Origin: Taxawa tesnikishii (nom. ined.)
Lineage: Eukaryota > Ascomycota > Dothideomycetes > Dothideales
Assembly: GCA_030247885.1 (NCBI GenBank)
Contig: JAPDRO010000018.1
Location: 434,001 to 498,000, forward strand
Reading direction: 5' to 3'
Length of the DNA: 64,000 bases
Shown here: positions 11,160 through 23,149 of the stretch, one piece after another
Position numbering within the stretch: the first letter of the stretch is position 1
Layout: the number at the start of each line of letters is the position of its first letter
Made by a program: the position numbers and the translations under genes
Notes under the pieces: model-generated
The model's database searches: none
Seen by the model: only the letters and a program-made list of their open reading frames with translations
Told to the model about the DNA's origin: nothing

Positions 11160-14100
11160 TTACTAGTAGCCTCGCTATTGCTAGCGCTCGACACTACGCG
11201 CACACTTATATACGTAGCTTTATACTTAGATCTCTCGTCTCTTACTAGTCTATTCGATAAGGTAGAAGCCCTACTAGTTATAGGGCTACCTACTCTTTTC
11301 CCTACTTTACTATAACTAGTACTATAGAGCGGTATAGTATTTCCTCCGTAGTACGATTCCGATCCGTATAAGGACGAATACTAACGAAAGAGATAGAGAC
11401 ATTACCGGACCTATTATATATAGTACCCTCCTAGGTACTATTGTTATAGTTAATCGCTTTTAGCCTAGATATACGTTCCTATGGCCGTCCTAAGATAATA
11501 TTGTTAAGGGGTTAGTCTATAATAAGGAAAGAGGTAAGAATCCTAATACTACTAAGACGGATAATAACTCCTTAAGCTATACCCTTAAAGGTACTTTCCT
11601 TAGTTACGCCGCGTAATACTAGACTCGGCCTATTACTAACGGGAATGCCGGCTTGCCTTACTATAGAGGTACTTATTAAGTTATATTTAGACTCGGAATC
11701 GATTAGGGCCTAATATCTACTTAAGTAGTCATTTAGCGACACCCCTATAAATAGACTTCCGGCATAGATAAGATCCTTATTTATAGTAGCAAATCCATCG
11801 TCTTTAAGGGGTTCCTCCTCCTCGTCTATAACTAGCGGTTCTACTTATAATAGCCGGACATTAATTCCTTCCCGATCCCTCTTATTATATAGGGAGATAG
11901 TAAATTAGTACTATTATCCTTTAATAGAGAACACTCCTATCTACTACTAGCTATCGTCCTTAATAGATATGTAATATACTATCGGTTCTACGCCGGTGTC
12001 TCTAGTAACTAGATCCTCCCTAGCGTATTCCGGATTCTAATATCTAGCGAAGAAGTACTTAGCTACTACTAGTATAATACTAATGAGTTTATGTAATAAT
12101 AGGGATACCCTTGCACTCTTAGTTATTTCGAAGACTTCTTTAGGATCGACTTCCCTCTAAGCTATCTTGTCTTATCTTAGTGTCTTCGGCTATGTCCTAC
12201 TATAAACTTTCCGCATAGTAGGGGATCTTCTATGCTTAGTTCTAGGCCTTCTACTATCTAGCTCCGCCTTATATTACCTAGCAAAGTTGCATTCGAAGGT
12301 TCTAGTTCTATAGAATATTTAACGTACTATCTAGTTCTTATAGATTTTGAGACTAAAAGCCTACTAGTAGCCCTCTCCTTCTCTTTTAGCTTACTAATCT
12401 AATAGTCCGTAGAATTGGCATTACTTTACCTACTTTTTAGTACCTTATTAGTACGTGCTATAGTAACACTAATAGTTCTCCGAGAGGTTTCGACTATATA
12501 ATACTAAATAGCGACCTCGTCTTTAGAGTCTTCCTCCCTATTACTAGCTAGTCCTTTAGGTAATACTTTTAATTCCTCTAGAGGGTCTACCGTAAGGAAC
12601 CTTACTTATATAAGGCGGCCCGGATGTATATCCTCCTCTTCTTCTTCTACTCTCGCTGTCCGGATAACTACCTTCTTCGGTCCGAAGTATTCTAGTACTT
12701 GCTCGTACTAAGAAGGTTCTCTTCTCTCCTCTTAGCCGTAGAGACGTTTTAGGGGCTTGTCTCTACTACCTAAGAAGATACCGTTACTATTATAGTACGC
12801 CTAGCCTTTACGCTTATACTCTTTAAGATATATATAACTATTCGTACTATAACCTAGTTTATAGTAGAACTAGTAATTTATAGGTCCTTAAGGGCGTATA
12901 GGGATAGTATTCGCCCTTATAGCTAGGGATCCGGAGGCCCTCTAATACTATCCTCTAGTAGTTATAAGTGTTACTCTCGTAACGTTCTCCGAACCTTTCT
13001 ATATATATACCGGTATAGAGTAATTAACTAGCTAGCCTACGTAAATAGATATCTTACTTACTTGCTTAGCTAGTTTCTTTATAGCCTTATTAGTGTACCC
13101 TCTACGTACTTAATTAGTCTTAAAGCTTATAGCTATGCTCTTTTCGGAGCATAGTATAATTCTACTATCTCCTCGAAACGACTATTATTAGTTATAGGGC
13201 CTGCAATCCCTTAATAACCGATCTTCTTATCTAAGAACTTCTTAGCTACCTTTATAATCTTTATAAAGTCTCTAAAAGTAGCCGGATCCTCGCTATCTAA
13301 CTATACCTTCTAATATACCTTCTCCGACATAGAGGGTACTAGTCCGCGTAATAGTAAAGACGCTCGTTCGACTACATTTATGTACTCATCTAGTACTCTC
13401 TTCTATAGAACCTAGAAGCGCTAATAGTATCCTTTCTAGTCCTCTAGAGTTTTGCCTTTCTAATCCTTAGCCTTCTTATAGAGAGTAGCTAGTATAGACT
13501 TAGTATTCCTCGGATAGTCGATATTATCCTTTCGGTACTCTCGGAGGATCTCTCTTTTAAACTAGTCTATTCCCTATCCGTATAGGAATCTAGAGACTAG
13601 ATAAATTTAGTAGGTCCTTTATCTACATACCGAGGAAGAGATCTAATAGACTTCTCTAGAGTAGTAAAGTTATTAATATACTACTCTTCCTAGTCTTTAA
13701 CGAACCGAGTAATATTGCTACTAGTAAACCTTAGAGATCTAGTAGTATCCGGCCCTAGTAAGTTACTACTAGTAACAAGGTAACGGAGATCTCTAATAGA
13801 TAAGCCTTACCCTCTACTTATACTAATGGATACCTAAATAGGAGTAGTAGGTTAAACCGTAGTAGAAGTAGTCGTAGTTTTACCTTAGCTATTACTAGGA
13901 GTACGGATAGCCTAACTATTAGACGAGGACGTCTCTGTAACTAGTAGAGGCTTAGGATTACCGTCTAGAGTAAGTCTAGGAACATCGTTATAAGTGTTAA
14001 ATAGTATAGAATCCTCGTCGGACTAGTGTCCTCTATTAGTAGTATAGAAGGTACTAAACGCTTCTCCTTCTCCGAAAGTAATACTCTAAGTAACGTTCTC

Positions 14101-14640
14101 GGACATAGTAAGTTCCGCAGATGTTATAGCGTAGTAATAATAGTATAGTTTCCGTTATAGTAAGATTTCTAATACTATCTTTAGTAAATAAATATAGATC
14201 TCTATCTAGAGTAGTACTATCGTCTCTATCTTTTATAGTAGCTCGGTACTCTACACTTTATTTTTAATCTTCGGTAAGGTTCGTCCCTAATATAAGTATA
14301 CCTTAGCATTTATATAGTCCTCGTGTTTCTAGATCTAGCTAGGCCTTCGATACTACTTGCCCTTATAAGTATACCTTCGACCCCTCTAGTCTAGATACGC
14401 TCCGATTCTAGAATAGGAAGCCTTAAGACGCCGGCTATGCGATGCCTTGTAAGGGTTCCTTATATACTATGTCGCCGATATAGGAGCTATCTCTAGCCTC
14501 CGAGGTCCTCCGTATCGTCGTAGATACGCGAGTAGCTAAAGGGGTTAATCGTCCTCTTAGTATCGACTAGAACCTCTACTATTCTCCTACTACTCTACGT
14601 ACTCCTTCTATTAACTATTTCCTTAAGGGCTTTATTTCTC
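11160..14640 (-). other. gag-protease block of the 11.2-kb LTR element, fossil
   Basis: Minus-strand coding trace between the right LTR and the palindrome at 11,118. Near 11.7 kb an ALIDS-type segment marks the retropepsin (aspartic protease) site; Cys/His-containing sequence near 12.3 kb may be a zinc knuckle. That protease sits with gag, upstream of the palindrome and separate from RT, is the main structural point. Broken throughout. Confidence 0.6.
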
Positions 14641-14661
14641 CCCTAGTACGGTTACTAAAAA
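14641..14661 (-). other. Primer-binding-site region of the 11.2-kb element
   Basis: On the minus strand the bases following the 5' LTR read TTTTTAGTAACCGTACTAGG. The same region (ATTAGTAACTATAGTAGG, differing mostly by RIP-type changes) follows the left LTR of the 2.84-kb element at 25,144-25,162. Which tRNA, if any, primes it cannot be decided by eye. Confidence 0.5.
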
Positions 14662-14887
14662 TGTAGTGGGAGAACCCTATATTAGGTTAGGTTAAGACTA
14701 TAGAAGGTAGCTACGCAAGTAGTAATAGAGATAGTAGTTAGTAAGACATAAGATAAGAATAAGACATAGAAAGAATAGTTGTTAATTAAATGAGTAACTA
14801 CCTTATATACGGACTAAATAAGTAGGAATTAAAGGTAGCTTCTACGTAACTAATAACCTATAACTATCTAGCGGCTACCCTACTATA
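14662..14887 (-). repeat. LTR of the 11.2-kb element (5' LTR, right)
   Basis: 226 bp, starting TGTAGTGGGAGAACCC and ending CCCTACTATA, followed by the target duplication CTAG (14888-14891). Differences to the left LTR are about nine transitions plus one single-base indel, about 96 percent identity. Confidence 0.92.
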
Positions 14888-14891
14888 CTAG

Positions 14892-15211
14892 TTAGTATTT
14901 ATATTAAAAAGAAAACCGGAGAGTATATTAAGTAAAGTTATAAAGAAGACTAATATTTAAAGGCTTATTAAGCGTAAAATTAGCGACTTTATCCTCGAGA
15001 TAGTAAGTATTTAAAGTAGTAGTAGCGAGGGTACTAAAGACTTATAAACGTTATTATCTTAGCGTAATAAGCGTAAGGAAAACCTTATTAAAGTATCTTT
15101 TAATATTAACGATAAAGATAAGGACGAAGATAAAAATAATAATAAAGATAAGGATTAATTATATAGTAGTTTCTTTAGCGAAATTTACGTAATATTTCTT
15201 AAATAACTCTC
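14892..15211. repeat. Continuation of the oldest unclassified repeat
   Basis: AT-rich, RIP-saturated sequence that rejoins 1,830-3,716 once the 11.2-kb insertion is removed. It includes a Lys/Asp-rich stretch near 15.1 kb (tandem GATAAAGATAAGGA-like bases). No family is recognised. It ends at the insertion site of the next LTR element. Confidence 0.5.
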
Positions 15212-15216
15212 TAAAG

Positions 15217-15375
15217 TGTTACGGGTAGTTACGTAACGCCTAGGACTTGCCTACGAAGCGAACTCGTCCCGCTTATAAGGGAACTTAAGGCCCCCTTAGA
15301 GAAAGATAACAATTAGTCTCTACTACAATCTACCGAGTCCTAGCGTTCTATACGTTACTATAAACTACCCTTACA
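15217..15375 (+). repeat. Left (5') LTR of the 6.55-kb element
   Basis: Begins TGTTACGGGTAGTTACG, ends ACTACCCTTACA; the ends are imperfect inverted repeats. It is preceded by TAAAG and is far less RIP-altered than its partner at the right end. Confidence 0.93.
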
Positions 15376-18300
15376 ATTCTAATTGTTCTACTCCGGTAGT
15401 AGCCCGTAGAACCTAATAAACGGTATAATAATAGCCGACGTCGAGGCGTAGGCGAGCTAGACGGAACCTAATAGTAAAACGCAAGGAAAACTAGTCCTTA
15501 TACTATAAGCTACCTTAGTAGAACGCCTTGCGGAAGCACGCGCAAAGTAGACTCGTCTAGACTAAGAGGAAGAGTTAAGGCAACTAGAGATTAGTAATAA
15601 TATCTAGTAGCGCCGCGTCGCCGGCGCTACGCTTATAGCCTCCTATACGAAGATAGCGAGTTACGAGGCTTATAGGAGGAAGAAGAGGAGGGATAGCCGA
15701 GGATAATAAATAACGTTATAAGCGAGGTAGCCTCGCGGATAGACACTAATAGCGGCGCGTCGTCGGATCCTATACGAACTACCCCCGGCGCGCCGAGGTC
15801 CTTTATTAAGGTAAAGGAGCTAACTCCCTTTTAGGAAGACCCTTAAAGAGGCACGTACCTTTATACGCGCCCTAGATGTTACCTACTCAATGAATCCTTA
15901 TTATTTTGCTATAGATAAGTCGAAGATCCTATACGGTATTATATACCTCGCCGGCGAGGCGGCGGAGAAGTAGTACTAGTAATATAGCGTAGACGAGCTA
16001 GGTACTTATAATTAGTTTAAGGCTTTTTACGTAGACTCCGTCGAGGATCCGGTAAATTGCGCCCTTACCGTAGCCTATTAGTATAACGCGGCAAAATAGA
16101 CGGAACACTAGATAGTAGCTAGTTTTACTTCTTATTTAGCTACGCTAGAGGATTAGATGTCCGCCTATATAGAGGCGTAGCGTATACGACACTTACTCGC
16201 TAAGCTACGGCCTAAACTTCGCCTATTAATTATAAAGTATAATACCCTTCTAGACATAAGATAAGAGCTAATCTCTTTAGTAACCCGCATAGAGATAGCT
16301 AACGACCGACTCGGTAGCGGTATATACCTGCCCTATAAGTAACCCTCTATAGGAGGATCGAATTCCTAAGGCCTAGTAAAGAGGCCTCGGTAGGACAACT
16401 TGTATGTATATACCTTATCTACGGCCGCGCCCCGCCTACGTGTCGAAAGCGACTAGAGAATATCCGTACCTCTAAGTGAGGTAGAGTACTATAATTGTTA
16501 TAAGAAAGGATATTACTCCCGGGACTATAGAGCCCCGAGGAGAGAAAAGGCTAAAAGTAGCCTCACTATGCGCAAGGTTACCGCCGACAAACCGGCGCCG
16601 AGGTACACGGGAAAAGGGAGGAGGTTAGCGAAGGACCGACGCTAGACTTCCTTTACCTTCTAGTCTAGGTACGACCTATAGTCCCCTTGCGAGGCGAGGT
16701 CGTTACGCTTCGTAGTCGCGTAAAGACTACCTTTCTACTAGACGACGCTACCGACTATAACATCGTCTTATAGGCTTTCGTGTTATAATATAATCTAGCC
16801 TTACGGCAAAGCGCGGACCTTCTAAAACCGGAATCCTTCTAGGGCCTAAGAGTATTTTGCTATAGAGCGCATAAGCTACGCATTCGAATTACTAACTCTA
16901 TTAGAGCCGAAAAGGAAATAGATTTCCTATGTTACGTAATAGAAGTAAAGGGACCGCTAGTAATCCTAGGAAGGCTATAGCGGTATTAAGAAGGTATTGT
17001 CGTCGATTCGGGTACGAATCGCTAGCGCTATAGTATTACCTATAGCGTCTACTAGATCTTAGACCCTAACTAGTTTATATAAGACTATAAGGGAGAGCCT
17101 TAAGTCTTTACTATTCTCTATATAGCTATCACGGGTTTACGTAAATATCTACGTGAAAGTCCACGTAAAGAGCCACGTAAGGAGTCCCGTAAGGAGGCCT
17201 TACCTCTAGAGGTTATAGATCTAGAGGCTATTTTTAACTATAAGGACATAGCGAACCTTCCACGACCCAAAGGGGCAACGCATGCGATCGACTTAGTAGA
17301 AGGCAAGGAGCTACCCTTCTAGCCCCTATATAACCTTTCCGAGAGGGAGTTAGGGATACTCCGAGATTACCTAGCTACTACCTAGGCAAATGGCTAGATC
17401 CGGCAATCCGAGTCCGCGGCGGGTGCGCCGATCCTATTCGTTCCGAAGAAGGATAGGAGCGTAAGGCTATGCGTTAACTATAGAGGTCTTAATGAGATTA
17501 CTATTAAGAATCGCTATCTACTACCTCTAATTAGTAAGACTTTAGATCGGCTTAGTAGCGCGTAGTAGTTTTCTAAGCTAGACTTAAAAGATACCTACTA
17601 TCGTATACCGATTAGGCGGGGCGACGAGTAGAAGACTACGTTCCGTACGCGCTACGGATACTTCGAGTATCTAGTTATACTATTTAGCCTAACTAATACC
17701 TTGGTAACGTTTTAAGCTTATATTAATAAAGCGTTAGTAGGTTTAGTAGACGTCTCCTATATAGTATATTTAGATAATATACTTATCTATAGTACTATAA
17801 GGAAAGAGTACGTAGAGTACTTACGAGCTATACTAAAACAACTAAGGAAGTATATACTATTTATAAGCTAAAAGAAGTATAAATTCTTCGTATATTAGGT
17901 AGAGTTCCTTAGTTTTATTATAAGCTATAAAGGCGTTATAATAGATAAGAGTAAAGTACGCGCTATTAAGGAATAGTTAGCTTTAAAAACAATTTATAAC
18001 GTATAATAGTTCCTAAGGTTTACTAACTTTTATCGATAGTTTATTAAGAACTACTCGAGGAAGGTAACTACGTTAACTAAGTTACTAAAGGGTAGTTATA
18101 AGAGTAAGAAATTAGGGCTTATTTAGTAAACTAACTCTAAGGAGAAGGCGTTTTATACGTTAAAAATAGCGTTTATAAAAGCCTTTATTTTAATATATTA
18201 TAACCTAGTAGTACGCCTATAGCTCGAAAGTAATACGTCGAAGTTCGCTCTAGGGGCGATACTTTCTTAGTTACTACTAGACTATAATAGTAGTAAGAAC

Positions 18301-20689
18301 TAGTACTTAATCGCATTTTAGTCTTAAAAGATAATTCTAGCAAAGTAAAATTATAAGGTATATAATTAGGAATTACTAGTTATAATAGTAGCCTTTAAGT
18401 ATTAGTACTATTACTTTAAAGAAGCCTCGTATTCGACTTAAGTACTATTAGATTATAATAACTTAAAGGGTTTTATAAAGATAAAGTAACTTAATAGAAA
18501 GTAAGCTAAATAAGCTATTACCTTATTTACTTTCGATTTTATAATCGAGTATTAAGTAAGGAAGCTAAATCCTACTAATACGTTATTAAGGTACTCGGAC
18601 TATAATATAAGAAAGGATATAATAAGTTATCTCCTCCCTATATTATAGTATAAGCTTACGACTCTAAAGGGGTAAAGTAATAATATAAGTAAATTACTAT
18701 TAGTCTAATAGGTTACTATAATAGCTATAAATACCTTAAAAAAGTATTATAAAGATAAGGTTAAACCTTTATTAAGAAAAGGCCTTAACTAGTTACTCCT
18801 TACTTAAGAAGTAGCGTAAGAGAGACGTCTTCGAAGTACTAGTATAATACTAGGCTTACCTAAAATTACTATAGTTATAGTTACTATAGTAAAAACCCCT
18901 AGGATAATCCCTAGCTAAAAGTTAAGGATATAATCTTTATACTTCTTCTAAAAGACCCCTTAGCTTAAAAGTATAGAGACTCTATAATTGCGAGCTACTA
19001 GTAGGCTACTAGTAGCGCAGCTACGTAGTACTAAAAGGAAACTTCTTATATAAAGAAAATTCTCTCTACGTACTTAAAGATAGCGTATTACGCGTATAGG
19101 TATTATATATATACTACAATAATACGCTAGTAAGCTACTTTAATAAAGAAAAGACTATTACCTTACTAGAGAGGAAGTACTACTAGCTATTTTTATAAGT
19201 AGATATAGCCGAGTATATACGTATATACGAGGTATATTAGAGGACGAAAGTAAAGCGTTACTAGTTCTATAGTAAGCTTACTTCCTTACTATATCTTATA
19301 GGGCTATAGTAGGAACTATCTATAGACTTTATTATAGACTTACTACTAAGTAAGAAAGGCGAAAGCGTCTATAATATAATCCTTATTATTATTAATTACT
19401 ATATAAAGATAGCAAAGTATATTACTACAAATAAGACTTATATAATATTAAATATACTCGATCTCGTAATAAAATACGTAATTAGCTAGTATAGTATACT
19501 ATTTAGTATCGTATTAAATAGAGGTTTTATATTTATAAGTATATTCTAGTTAGACTTCTACTATATAGTATACGTAACTCGAAGGCTTAGTATAGCGTTT
19601 TACTTATAAATAGATAAGTAGATAAAAAGATAAAATTAGACGCTAGAGTAATACTTACGCTATTACTATAGTAATAAGTAAGTAAACTAAGTAAAATAGC
19701 TACTATTAGTAGAGTTTACTTATAATAATAGTAAGTACTTTACTACTTATATAAGTCCCTTCTACGCCCTTTATAAATATAATCTAGAACTTTATATAAA
19801 GGCTTAAGACGAGCCTAGGAAAGAAAGAGTATTAGTAGTTATAAAACAAGTTTAGTAATTAAAGGAAGAGTACGTAGCGCTAGAGGAGCGCTAGAGACGC
19901 GTATTTAAAGTAAGTAGTAAAGCGTATAATAAATAATACTAGCTAAAAATATATAGGGTTAGAGATATAGTAATATTAGTAACTAGAAATCTCTAGCTTA
20001 ACGAGCTAAATAAGAAGCTCTTATATAAGTTTATAGGGCCCTTTAAGGTACTTACTACTATCGGATTATAGGTATACTACTTAGTACTTCTATTAGTATA
20101 TAGAATCTATAATGTCTTTTACGTATTCCTCCTCGAGGTATATTATAGGCGAGATAATAGCGAACTAGTAGAGGAGCTACTATTACTTAACCTTATAAAA
20201 GGTAAATAGGAGTATAAGGTAAAACTAATACTAGACTAAAAAATAAGAAAGGAAATTAAATTCTTCCTTATAAAATAGAAAGGCTAGCTAAAGGAATATA
20301 ATAAATAGGTACTAGAAGATAGTATAAGAAACTTATAAGATAAGATAGCCGCCTACGAGGTATAAAGAAGGCGTAAGTAAAGAGGAAGAAAAAGAGGCTA
20401 ATAAATATTAGCTAAGGGAGGCGGACTAATAGTAAGTTATAGTTACGATAGAAGCGAAGCGTAAGTAAGGAAGGGGAGTCTATAGGCTCTTTACCTCTAA
20501 AATTTATTATTATTTCTTATTATATAGCGGGAAGTACTACGAAGGTAACTTAAAGGCGCTATAATAGTATATCGACTCTATAAAGGCTACGAGGTACGAG
20601 TCCCTAATTTCTTATTTCTTAAACCTTTATCTTAAAACTCTCTACCTTAAAATCCTCCTTAACTATAAGAGTAAGAGTAGTAAGGACGA

Positions 20690-21090
20690 AGCGCTAGAGA
20701 AATACTAGTAGTTAATAAGTATAGTAGAAGCAAAACGTAGTCGTATATACCTTAAATATACTTAGGAACTTAGCTATATAGGCCTCTATATTCTTAAGGG
20801 CAAAGTAAATATAAGTTACTTCCTTATAGTAAGTTAAGTCTAAGGACTATAAACTAGTAGTAGCGCGACGGTACTTTAGAAGAATATCGCCTAAGACCTT
20901 ATTATAATTATACTACTAGGTATTAAGGGTAGTAGTAGTAGTAACTTAAGCCTAGGCTAAAACCTCCTTTAACTTCGTAATATCCTTCTCCTTAGCGCTA
21001 CTAATACGGCGAAGCTTTACTAGCTCCTTATAAGCGACGTACGCCTTATTAATAACTAGGAAGAGCTAAGGGTTAGTTATAATTATATAG
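20690..21090 (-). other. Antisense coding-like stretch in the 3' part of the 6.55-kb element
   Basis: Between the chromodomain-like tail of pol and the right LTR lies about 1.25 kb that is longer than a usual 3' region. On the minus strand, 21,090 to 20,690 reads as a fairly open, helix-forming stretch rich in Lys, Glu and Leu. It could be a reverse-oriented accessory gene of this family or chance. No family is recognised. Confidence 0.3.
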
Positions 21091-21609
21091 GGCTTATAAG
21101 CTTAAATATAGCGAGAGTACTTACGCGTAGTTATAAGGTTATAATTTACGTTATATTTATTACTTATTTAAAGCGTTAGCAAGTTATATACGCGTCGCGT
21201 ATTAGGGATAATACCTTTAGTAACTATATAAATTATATAGCGCTTATAAGTGTTTTATTTAAGTTAAACGTCTAAATTAGAGGAAGTAGCGCGTAAGGTA
21301 ACTACTAGTAATAAGGGGTAGTACTACTCTTACTTACTAGTATAGTTAGCTAAGTTAAGATTAAGTACTTAAATAAAGTCTTAAGAAGTATAATAGCTAA
21401 TAGCGCGTAAGTAAATCGATAGTAGTATACGAGTAAGTAAATAGTATCGCGTAGGCGTATTACTACTCTTATTAGCTAAGAATCTTATAGTATTATTATT
21501 TGGGTAAAATACGCGACGCTAATATTAGCTTATAAAGCCCCTACGCGATATTAGCGCTAAGTTAAAGTAACGCTACGAGTTAAGATAACTCGCCTAGAGG
21601 GAAGGTAGT

Positions 21610-21768
21610 TATTATAAGTAGTTACGTAACGCCTAGGACTTACTTATAAAGTAAACTCGTCCTACTTATAAGGGAGCTTAAGGCCCCCTTAGAGAAAGAT
21701 AATAATTAGTTTCTACTATAATTTACTAAGTCCTAGTATTTTATACGTTACTATAAATTACCCTTATA
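21610..21768 (+). repeat. Right (3') LTR of the 6.55-kb element
   Basis: Same length as the left LTR (159 bp). The differences are essentially all C to T or G to A relative to the left copy. It is followed by the TAAAG duplication. Confidence 0.93.
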
Positions 21769-21773
21769 TAAAG

Positions 21774-23006
21774 TTAATACCTTTATTAAAGTTATTAATT
21801 ACTTCGTTTAAAAAGCTCTTAAACTTCTTTATATACTACTCCTTATTATAATATAAATAAAGATTATATATACGCTTTATATACTACTTTAGTAAGTAAA
21901 AAGTAAGTTTAATAAAGTTATAATTTAGTAAATATACTAGTAAAAACTATACTAGTACCTTCTATAAAGTATAAAGGGCTTATATAACTTAAATAAGTAA
22001 GTATTAGCTTATTTTATACTTCGTTTAATAGCTTATTTAATAGCTCGTTTATTAACCTCTCGTTTATAAGTACTATAGTTATCGAATATTAGTACTAATT
22101 ACGTTACGAAAACTCGACTTATAGTACGTATAGTAGTACTACGTTTACTAGGGAAATTACTTATATTATAAGAATTAAAGGTCCTAGTACTTACTAACAC
22201 GTCTAGTATATATAATAGTTACTAACGTTACTATTACTAATAGTTTATATTAAGTCTTTTAAACGAGTCGCTCGTTCTATTTACTTTATTATCTTTATAC
22301 TTTCTACGAATCGTATTTTTAACGCTTATCTTATACTATTTATTTACTATACGTATATTAATCTAATCGTCTAATTTATATAGTACTTATTTGCTAGCCT
22401 ACTTAGCTATCGACTTAGTATTACTAACTATTTAAGTTAAAGTAAAGCTATACTTTATACGTACTACGTACGTTATATTATCTTTATAACTTTTAGTTAC
22501 TCTTTTAATAGTTCTTTTTCTAAGTAAAAGCTACTTACTTATCGACTCGATTACTTACTTAGTACTACTATTACGTAGCTCTTATTAATATTACTTTCTA
22601 TACGTAGTATATACTTCGTTACTTAGCTATTACTATTAGGTATTTAAACCCTATTTAGAACTCCGAATTTAATAGCGTAACCTTTCCTTATACTTCCTTC
22701 TTACTAACTTACTTCTCCGAATCGACTTACTAAATTATTCGTATTAATTATAGTATATTTGTAGTTTATATAAGTATAAGAACTAAAGATACGTTATATA
22801 ACTATATTAATATAAATAGTATTTAAACCTAACTACGTAGTAACCCTATTTATTTATTTATTACCTCTAGCTATATTTTAACGTATATATTCTTCTTAGA
22901 CGTTTTAGTCTATTATAGCTTTCTCTTAATAGGACCTATAAAGTCTTTATTAAAAACGCTATTACTATTACCTTATAGAGTCTTTAGAGTAAGATATATA
23001 TTATAC
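21774..23006. repeat. RIP-saturated old repeat between the 6.55-kb LTR element and the pogo-type transposon
   Basis: CpA/TpG-depleted DNA with no long frame. On the minus strand near 22.9 kb a DFIGPI-like stretch resembles the core of a retroelement-type integrase, but I cannot place it in a family. It is cut at 23,007 by the Fot1/pogo element and continues at 24,856-24,958 and then beyond 27,809. Confidence 0.4.
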
Positions 23007-23008
23007 TA

Positions 23009-23084
23009 ACGTGTTTTATTACTAAGCGGCTACCCCTACTAAGTAGCTACCCCTTACTAACATCGCGACTATTACAGACTATTA
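23009..23084 (+). repeat. Left terminal inverted repeat of the Fot1/pogo transposon
   Basis: About 76 bp pairing with 24778-24853. It is preceded by TA (23007-23008). Confidence 0.9.
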
Positions 23085-23149
23085 CCTTTGCACTATAACA
23101 CTATATAAAGATATACTCTAGCCTATAATACTATTTAGAAGCGTCGCTA

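Larger units (their letters stand above)
3721..14887 (-). mobile_element. LTR retrotransposon, Ty3/gypsy class, about 11.2 kb, minus strand, broken
   Basis: Two near-identical LTRs (3721-3947 and 14662-14887) bound an interior of about 10.7 kb. LTR ends form the inverted pair TGTAGTAGGG / CCCTACTACA (RIP forms seen), and CTAG flanks both sides (3717-3720, 14888-14891) as a 4-bp target duplication. A polypyrimidine tract beside the left LTR (3948-3963) is the polypurine tract of a minus-strand element. Coding traces on the minus strand fall into three blocks separated by palindromes: gag-protease (about 14.6-11.15 kb), reverse transcriptase/RNase H/integrase (about 11.05-7.4 kb, with an RT box of the FLDDIxIKGP type near 9.9 kb), and an unrecognised third block (about 7.0-4.05 kb). 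It is heavily broken throughout, with dozens of breaks. The LTRs differ only by about nine transitions and one indel, so it is fairly young apart from RIP. Confidence 0.88.
15217..21768 (+). mobile_element. LTR retrotransposon, Ty3/gypsy (chromodomain type), 6.55 kb, plus strand, broken
   Basis: 159-bp LTRs at 15217-15375 and 21610-21768 and an exact 5-bp target duplication TAAAG (15212-15216, 21769-21773) define it precisely. Plus-strand order: gag with a zinc-knuckle-like stretch (about 16.49-16.53 kb), protease, reverse transcriptase (YLDxILIYS-type box near 17.76-17.80 kb), RNase H, integrase (about 19.0-19.9 kb), then a chromodomain-like tail (about 20.0-20.35 kb). A purine-rich tract (AGAGGGAAGG) sits before the right LTR. 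The left 2.5 kb keeps much more C and G than the right 4 kb. Broken throughout, with dozens of breaks in the right part. Confidence 0.9.

Noticed and set aside
21774-23006. DFIGPI-like minus-strand stretch as a Polinton or gypsy integrase gene.
   Set aside because: A single short resemblance in saturated RIP sequence is too little to name a family; kept as unclassified old repeat.
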